The notes beneath the pieces are model-generated. The model saw only the letters and a program-made list of their open reading frames with translations. It did no database searches and was not told where the DNA came from. The position numbers were made by a program, and so were the translations under genes. Shown in pieces: positions 57,973-64,000 of a DNA stretch of 64,000 bases. Each line of letters opens with the position of its first letter. Position 1 is the stretch's first letter. The stretch covers positions 1,240,001 through 1,304,000 of the forward strand of contig JACDTU010000008.1 of the NCBI GenBank assembly GCA_022376465.1, written 5' to 3'. The DNA comes from Cubamyces lactineus (lineage: Eukaryota; Basidiomycota; Agaricomycetes; Polyporales; Polyporaceae).

Positions 57973-60579
57973 ATGCAACCGGGGCCGTCGAGAAGCGCGA
58001 AGGAACTTGTGCAACCAGCGATACAAGCGAACAAGGAGCATCAATACGCGCTCAAGGTTTATACGGAGCGACTCGAGGCAGAGCTCGAGCACTTGGACAA
58101 ATTACTCGTGAGTTTGGTACTTGTATCCATGCAATAATGCTGACACGCCACAGACTCTTGCAGAAGTCTCAGAAGATGACGATGACGAAGTTACAAGTGG
58201 TAGCGGGAACGTCATCATACCTGGCGCGAAGAAGCCCAGAGGCCTGATTCCCCAGTATTACTTCGTCGAAGAGGTGGGTCATATCTCTTTACTACGAGAC
58301 AGTTTTTGTGCTAGAATTGCCTTGACAGAACTCGCCATTCCGTCACGATGCACTAAGAAAGCAGCGCTACGAGGAATTTATCGCGGTTCACCCTAGTGCG
58401 CATCAATATTTTCTTTTGACATTCGCATGAGCTGACCACGACCAAAGTGAAAGCGCAGGAGTTGGAGGCATTGGCGGATGCAGTGCGTTCAGAAAACTAT
58501 CGTCTATATGCACTACAAGCGCAAGCGCAGTGGGTGGTACCTTGACTGAAGGCAGCAAAACGCTTTGCTAACAACTCTACTAGAGGGCTCCCAACATTTA
58601 CGGGGCTCGTCGATCCACCTCCCGGGTTTATCAATAACAACAAGCATGGTATCGACTGGGAACGCGTGGCGCAGAAAGTGTGGCCATTTCGTGTGCTTCA
58701 CCTGTCAGGCTCACTAATCGTATACATCAGGTATCGTCCGCCAGCACAACCGTCCAACGGACCGCGAAAGAATGTGAGATTCGCTGGTTGGGCGACCGCC
58801 ACCCGGAGTTCAATGATGCTCAATGGACGCAACCAGAGATCGCCAAGGTCAGGGAATTGGTTGATGGCGCTCGTGAAGGCGAGGTCGACTGGGTCGAGAT
58901 TGCGCGGAAATTGGGGGTAAGAGCTTCCCTCTCAGCTACTGAGGCGCTTCAAAGCACTGATCATTTCGGGGTAGACGGGGCGTACCCCAGTGGATTGTAT
59001 GCGACATGCTGTCGTCCGTAAGACGCACTCATGGACTCCAGAGGCTGATAAACGACTCCTGGAAGCTGTCGACATCTATGGCACCGACAACTGGGCGCTC
59101 GGTACGAAGAGTTCCGTATATGATTTACATGCTCCGATTCGCTGACGGCGTCTGCAGCGGCACGATGGGTCTCTGAGGATGCTACAACTGCCCAATGTCA
59201 GAACCGCTACACGCGGACTCTCGATCCAACGTTGAAGAGAGGGCCGTGGACGCCGGACGAGGACGAGCGGCTCAAAGAAGCGGTGTCCGTCTTCGGCCAC
59301 AGTTGGATCGACGTCTCGGCGTACGTGGAGGGCCGCAACAACGAGCAGTGCCGCGATCGATACCAAGACTACCTGAACCCGTCGGTGTCAAAGGGAAAAT
59401 GGACAGAGGAGCAAGACGCGGCGCTGCTGAAGGCCGTCGAGCAGGTAGGCTTGGGCAAGTGGAAGGAAGTCAGCCAACTCGCAAACGTCGGCCGTACCGA
59501 CAATATGGTAGGCCATTTTCCATCTGATCACAAATACCAGACCGGCGTTGACTGTGAACTCCTAGTGCCGAGTACGATACGCCGCGCTCACCAGAAACAG
59601 CAAGTCGAGGAAGACGGCTTCGCCAGCTCCCGGAAACAGCCAGACAGCATCGGAGCAGCCGTCTGAAGGCCCGTCTCAGGCGCCTTCCCGCGCTCGCACT
59701 AAGCAATCGTCGGGCCAGTCGACACCTACAGCACAAGCACCACCACCAATCCTCATTCTCCACCCCGAGTCATATGTGCCTGGTACCTCCGGCAGTACTA
59801 GCAGCGTACCGACTGAACCTGTGAAGCCGAAACCGAAACCGCGGCCGAGGAAGAAGAGAGCACCCGCTGTTGAAGGCGAGCCAATCCCAGGTCCTCTTCG
59901 AGAGCAATCGGGCGAGACTGCCCAAGGAAGCACGCCGCGGATTACTCCTCCATCAAACGACGTTGCAACTGTGCCGACTCTTGCTACAGAGGAGCACTCT
60001 GCACAGATCGGTTCTAAACGACCTATACCGGACGAAGGATCGGAATCGCAGCCAAGCAAGAAGAGGAGGACTACAGGTCCCGTAGCAGACGATCCTTCGA
60101 ACCCAAGCACGACTACGGATGTTTCAGCGGCAGAGATCACCGAATCATCCGTGGCAGCTTCAGGATCTACGGAGGCTTCGCATGAGACCGGCTCTGCGTC
60201 TGTTGATGCGCAAGGCGTACGGGGCAGGGGAAGAGGCAGAGGAGGGACCAGAGCACAAGGTCGCGGTCGCAGCCGAGGCCGTGGCCGAGGACGTGGAGGA
60301 GGACGTGGAGGAGGCACCCAAATTAGTGTGCCAGCCCAATGCACTGAAGGTCAAGACGCGTCAGGCGGGACTACGGACGAGGCGCAAGCACCTGTTCCAG
60401 ATACTGTTCAGACAGAAGAGCCGGTCTCGGATCCGCAAGCGACCGCTCCCCCTTCGACACCATCCCGTCCAGGCAAGGTGGGGAATGGTTCTGTTATCCC
60501 GGCTCCTACGCGGCGGCAACCACCAAGAGCGGCAAACAAGTCCTCAAAACCGTCCACCTCCATGTCAGGCAACTCATGA
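57973..60579 (+). CDS. SNAPC4-like Myb transcription factor
   Basis: Probable DNA-binding subunit of the snRNA gene activator complex (SNAPc). Nine exons (57973-58107, 58154-58273, 58329-58385, 58459-58529, 58584-58677, 58731-58916, 58975-59101, 59158-59507, 59566-60579) give 717 residues. An N-terminal coiled coil and an acidic stretch precede four and a half Myb repeats: a half repeat (GIDWERVAQKV...ECEIRWLGDRHP), one diverged (VDWVEIARKLG), then three classic ones with HSWTPEADKRLLEAV, GPWTPDEDERLKEAV and GKWTEEQDAALLKAV. The repeat number matches SNAPC4 rather than c-Myb. The C-terminal 340 residues are disordered, with an RG/GRG-rich block near residue 590-625 and TPKPKP-type stretches. 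The first exon is uncertain: an upstream exon may exist. Confidence 0.78.
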
Positions 60580-60707
60580 CACTTTTCAGCGATGATTGGT
60601 TATTTCTTCGTGGGACGACGGCTCGGGTAGCATCTGCACAAGACATGACATCTGGTACGATATGGACGGTGATACAACCTATAGTACAGCAAGTAATCCG
60701 GGTCGCC

Positions 60708-61729
60708 CTAGGCTAGCTTCCACCGCTTGCGAGGATGCGTTGTGGCTTCCCAGTTCACGGTTGCGCCTAGGATTTCTGCGTCCTCCTGTGTATTATCTTC
60801 GGTAGCCAATAAGAGATTCTTCAGGGAATCTTGCACAAGTGCCGCATTCTTGAGCTTCTTCTCCAAGGAAGGTAGAGCTGCCTTCTTGGGTGGCGAGATC
60901 TATTGGGAACAACTTCATCAGGCATATTTGTAGCGTAGAGGTAGTTGTGCTCACAGGAGTTCGCAAGTACGTATGTTTCGGAGGTAGCGGCGGTACGTAG
61001 TGCGGGAGCGGTCTCAGAGACATTGGAATGGCAGGCGGAGCGTTCTCGTCGTCAGAGCTGAGCAACTCTGGAGACGGAGAGCGAGACGGCGGCGGTAATA
61101 GCATGACAGGCCCCTCAGAAGGATCTTGAGCAGAAAAGTGCGGTTAGTTCACACTGAACGTCACTACACTAACCCACAAGCATGCGCACCTTGCTTGTGC
61201 TTGACAGACTTCTTGGTGAAATGGAGCATAGTGCTGGACTCGAGGCCATAATCATCCGATGCAGCCAGCAAGTCCTTCGCTATAGGACTCGCTCGATGTG
61301 CAAGGTTGGCATATTCATGTGCGCGCTCGTAGAGTTGTTGGACAACTAACGATGACCATTGTGGTCCTCAGTACACGAGCGCTCTCTACACCGAGGTCAA
61401 CAGGACCCACATGCAGCCACTTCAAGCTCAAGTCTTCTGACAGCACCCATCTCCGCAGACTCAAAACCGGCGTCACGGAGTTCCGAAGAGATCAAGCGCT
61501 GCATTGCGTGGGAGGCGAGTTGTGAAGATACGCCTGGGATTTCGGCCGCAGGGTGCGGACCCGCGTGTGGTTGTTGAGCGGAGGTGCCCCCCGCCGCATC
61601 GTACGGGTAGCCTGGTGCATGTCTGTGCGGATATCCAGGATAGTATCCAGTGGTATAGCCATATGGTGCGGTTGCAGGATACGATTGGTAGGCCTGAGTT
61701 TGAGTATGGGCGGGATAGTGGTGGGCCAT
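60708..61729 (-). CDS. TAF8: TFIID subunit TAF8, with an apparent frameshift or alternative splice site
   Basis: Histone-fold subunit of TFIID that pairs with TAF10. Exons in the fully open reading are 61421-61729, 61190-61343, 60955-61124 and 60708-60899 (274 residues). The start ATG at 61729 sits in ACCATGG. After a Tyr/Pro-rich N-terminus come ISSELRDAGFESAEMGAVRRLELE, HEYANLAHRASPIAKD, MSLRPLPHYVPPLPPKHTYLRTPISPPKKAALPSLE (shown only in part as a TAF8 hallmark), and a conserved end VNWEATTHPRKRWKL. Within the histone fold, the natural VQQLYERAHEYANL sequence is split between two frames: two bases seem missing in GAGCGCACATG near 61319-61326. A weak alternative donor (GTGGCT) keeps a frame open but changes those residues. 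Confidence 0.85.
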
Positions 61730-61958
61730 GGTGGCGGGAGGCAAGTCGCGCGTGGGCGCTACTCATCCTGCTCGCGATGCTTCCGGTAATCTCGGCAGCG
61801 ATGTGCAAGCGATGTCCGCTGAGCAATGCACTTATCCCCACACCAGTCATCTTCCCTGCCGTCCTGACCCGTAAGTTAAGTATCGCTGCGATACCTTCCA
61901 ACTCTCTCTGTAGCCATCTATCCCCCCTGTACAACTCATTATAAGTTATACCTCAACT

Positions 61959-62697
61959 ATGGGCATGGAAGACCGCGCTGCTGCTCCCGTCCGCACGGAG
62001 TCATTCCGTGCATCTCGTCCGGATATCGTAGGCCCCGAGATACCCCAGAAACCCTTCCCCATACACCTCTCTGGTGCGGTACAGCGGGGTTTTGGTCGTG
62101 GCGGAAAAGATCTGGGATGTCCTACCGGTAAGCTCGCCACAGGTGTATGTTGCTTCCAAACCGGGCTGATCGTCTACTAGCTAATTTGCCGGACGATTCA
62201 ATCACCCCTATGAGCTCCGTGACAAAATTCGGCGTATACTACGGTTATGCACAGGTGTCGCGAGAGAAAGACGGGAAAGTCATTCTGCCCGAGGAAGATG
62301 GGCGGGTTCTTCCTATGGTTATGAGCCTAGGCCAGAACCCATTCTACAAGAACGAGAAGATGACCGCGGTAATTGAGGTCCAGAACAGGCTCTCATAACA
62401 GTTTCTGACCATCATGCCAGGAGATTCACATAATGCACGACTTCAAGGCCGATTTTTATGGGCATGACATGAAGGCGATCGTCCTAGGTTACATCCGGCC
62501 CGAGTTTGATTATACCTCCAGAGGTGCGTCTGGCCATCTCATGGTTGCATCATGGGCTCATGTTCTTTGTAGAGGCTTTGATCGAAGACATAGAAACCGA
62601 CAAACGTGTGGCCATGAGATCGCTGGCGCGGCATTCATATGAACAGTACCAGAAGGACGCATTCTTTGATCTCAACGGTAGCTCACCAAAGCTGTAG
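61959..62697 (+). CDS. FMN1: riboflavin kinase
   Basis: Phosphorylates riboflavin with ATP to make FMN. Four exons (61959-62127, 62181-62368, 62421-62523, 62573-62697) give 194 residues. The flavokinase fold is clear: LSGAVQRGFGRGGKDLGCPTANLP (split here in text only), with the TAN nucleotide/magnesium motif formed across intron 1; GVYYGYAQV; VMSLGQNPFYKNEKMT; EIHIMHDFKADFYGHDMKAIVLGYIRPE; and a final amphipathic helix EALIEDIETDKRVAM. There is no bacterial FAD synthetase domain, as expected for fungi. A start at the internal Met (third codon) is equally possible. It is 229 bp from the divergent TAF8 gene. Confidence 0.94.
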
Positions 62698-63052
62698 TAT
62701 CTTGATGTACCATAGATGTTACCTATCTGCCCACGGCTGGTGGATCATAGACCATAGACACAGGATTTCTCAATATTGCAATCGCCTTGTCAGCGCAATC
62801 ATCAAGTTCTGCTCATACCAGGCCGGTGACAGTCTGTGCACCATTTCCAGAACTCGCCCAAGTAGTGCGTACAGAATGTCGATGACGTTCAGCCGTCGAT
62901 CTCAACTCTACAGACTAAGACTACTTACAGTGAGCCACAGTGGACGAGGCCGGCGGAGTTTGCCGATTTACTAAGCGCCCAACACGCTTCCCGTCCCTTG
63001 AGCGCTGGTTCGTACTGAGCATCTTGTCCACATCCTCCGCGTCAGTCACGCC
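62698..63052. other. intergenic region
   Basis: About 355 bp between two + strand genes. No element recognised. Confidence 0.4.
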
Positions 63053-64000
63053 ATGTATAACGGTATTGGTCTCCAGACACCCCGTGGCAGGTCAGTGGCT
63101 TAGTTAGTTGACCTTTGAACATGTAATGAAAGTATCTTTAGTGGCACGAACGGCTATGTCGTTCGCAACCTGTCCGCAATACGCAGTCACTCGAGCGTAC
63201 AAGACCGCGCGGGTGCATGGGACGTGGCACCTCCAAAGCACAGGGAGCCCGATGCGGAGATCCTAGAGCACGAGAGAAAGCGCAAAGTTGAAGTAAAGTG
63301 TCTTGAACTTCAGCTTCAACTTGAAGATGAAGGGTACGTCTGCTTTGATTACTAAATCATTGTCCAATTGATTGAACCATCACAATCTAGTGTCGACGAG
63401 GCGAAAATCGAAGAGCAGGTCAACGAGCTGCGCACCAAGCTACTAGCGGAGGCTTCGGCTCTCGTGCAGAACGCTAAGGCCCTGAAACCCTCGGACACCC
63501 ATGGAATCGCCGCAGCCAAAAAGGAAGAACTCAGCAAAATGGCGAGGGCTCTGGGTACTCGCACCGACTACCATGAAGGAGACGCCTTTGACAGAGAGAA
63601 GCAAGAGCAGGAAAAGCTGCGGCGGCTGGCCGAAAGGGAGGAAAGAGAACGACAGAGAGAGGAGGAACGCGCGAAGATGCTGGCGCAGAAAGAGAAGTGG
63701 GAGGCTGAACGGAAGGAGAGGGATCGTCTCAGGCGACGTGAAGAGGACAGGCGGCGAAAGGAAAGGGAAGAAGAGATGAAGCGCAGGGAAAGGATGCCTC
63801 CTCCCCCTCTTCCTCCCTCTCGAGATCGTGGTCGAGACTACAGGGATCGCCGCAGCAGGAGCAGGAGCCCACCGCGTCGCGGGTACTCCCCAGATGACAA
63901 CAGGAGGAGGCCTCGCTCGCCCTCTCCCCCTCGCCGACGCCCTGCTTCCCGCTCCCCATCATCACCACCCGCACGGACCAGGCGTCGGTTCGAGTCTCGC
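63053..64000 (+). CDS. CWC21: Cwc21/SRm300-type splicing factor, 3' end beyond window
   Basis: Spliceosome protein that binds Prp8 and Snu114 near the catalytic core. Three exons are visible: 63053-63090, 63142-63333 and 63391 to the window edge. The start MYNGIGLQTPRGSGTNGYV is the hallmark of Cwc21/SRRM2 N-termini. The cwf21 domain follows: EILEHERKRKVEVKCLELQLQLE and VDEAKIEEQVNELRTKL, ending near SDTHGIAAAKKEELSKMARALG. After it comes a long charged helix (RRLAEREERERQREEERAKM) and an RS-type tail (RSRSRSPPRRGYSP), which suggests a longer, SRm300-like form. The frame is open at the window edge. Confidence 0.92.

Overview
This 64 kb window reads as nuclear DNA of a filamentous basidiomycete, probably an agaricomycete. 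Nearly every gene is broken by many introns of about 48-80 nt with GT...AG ends, genes lie on both strands a few hundred bases apart, and the gene families (A1 pepsins of the polyporopepsin type, a GH128 glucanase, a Cys-rich single-pass membrane protein, F-box proteins) are typical of that group. I traced exons by hand: for almost every gene the exon phases add up to one open frame from ATG to stop. No tRNA, rRNA, CRISPR array or intact transposon was recognised.

Layout. 1-4.2 kb: GC-rich, low-complexity DNA with no convincing gene. 4.2-7.5 kb: mitochondrial ribosomal protein bL19m (-) and an F-box/LRR-like protein (+). 7.5-11.1 kb: gene-poor with simple repeats. 11.1-14.8 kb: a MYND zinc-finger protein (-) and a PABPN1-type RRM protein (+) with an apparent frameshift in its RGG tail. 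15-23 kb: two near-identical secreted aspartic proteases in direct orientation flanking mitochondrial aspartyl-tRNA synthetase; the duplication includes about 0.5 kb of promoter. 23.4-30.1 kb: an Ivy1-like membrane-binding protein (-), an Sfp-type phosphopantetheinyl transferase (-), a small secreted double-psi beta-barrel protein (+) and a Mak32-like pfkB kinase (+). 30.3-34.2 kb: NC2-beta/Dr1 (-), SmF (+), Fmc1-like assembly factor (-) and an RRM protein (+). 34.8-43.8 kb: a degenerate eIF4A-like DEAD-box protein with a long disordered N-terminus (+), Elongator subunit Elp2 (-), an AcpS-type phosphopantetheinyl transferase (+) and Iba57 (-). 44-51.8 kb: Pet191 (+), a GPI-type GH128 glucanase (+), a glutathione transferase (+), a METTL3/IME4-type m6A methyltransferase (+) and an NmrA-like protein (+). 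51.9-64 kb: an Sfr1/Mei5-like recombination protein (-), a Cys-rich membrane protein (+), TMEM208/SND2 (-), a SNAPC4-like Myb protein (+), TAF8 (-), riboflavin kinase (+) and a Cwc21-type splicing factor running off the right edge (+).

How the genes relate. There is no biosynthetic cluster. Two themes recur. Many products act in mitochondria (bL19m, AspRS, Fmc1, AcpS-type PPTase, Iba57, Pet191), with the PPTase, Iba57 and Pet191 genes adjacent. Several belong to the core transcription and RNA machinery (Dr1, SNAPC4, TAF8, SmF, Cwc21, METTL3, PABPN1-like, Elp2). Divergent pairs share short promoters, notably IBA57/PET191 (171 bp), TMEM208/SNAPC4 (198 bp) and TAF8/FMN1 (229 bp).

The most unusual items are the eIF4A-derived protein that has lost its Walker A and HRIGR motifs, the protease duplication with signs of gene conversion and a decayed TATA box in one copy, and two apparent frameshifts in conserved genes (the PABPN1-like gene and TAF8).
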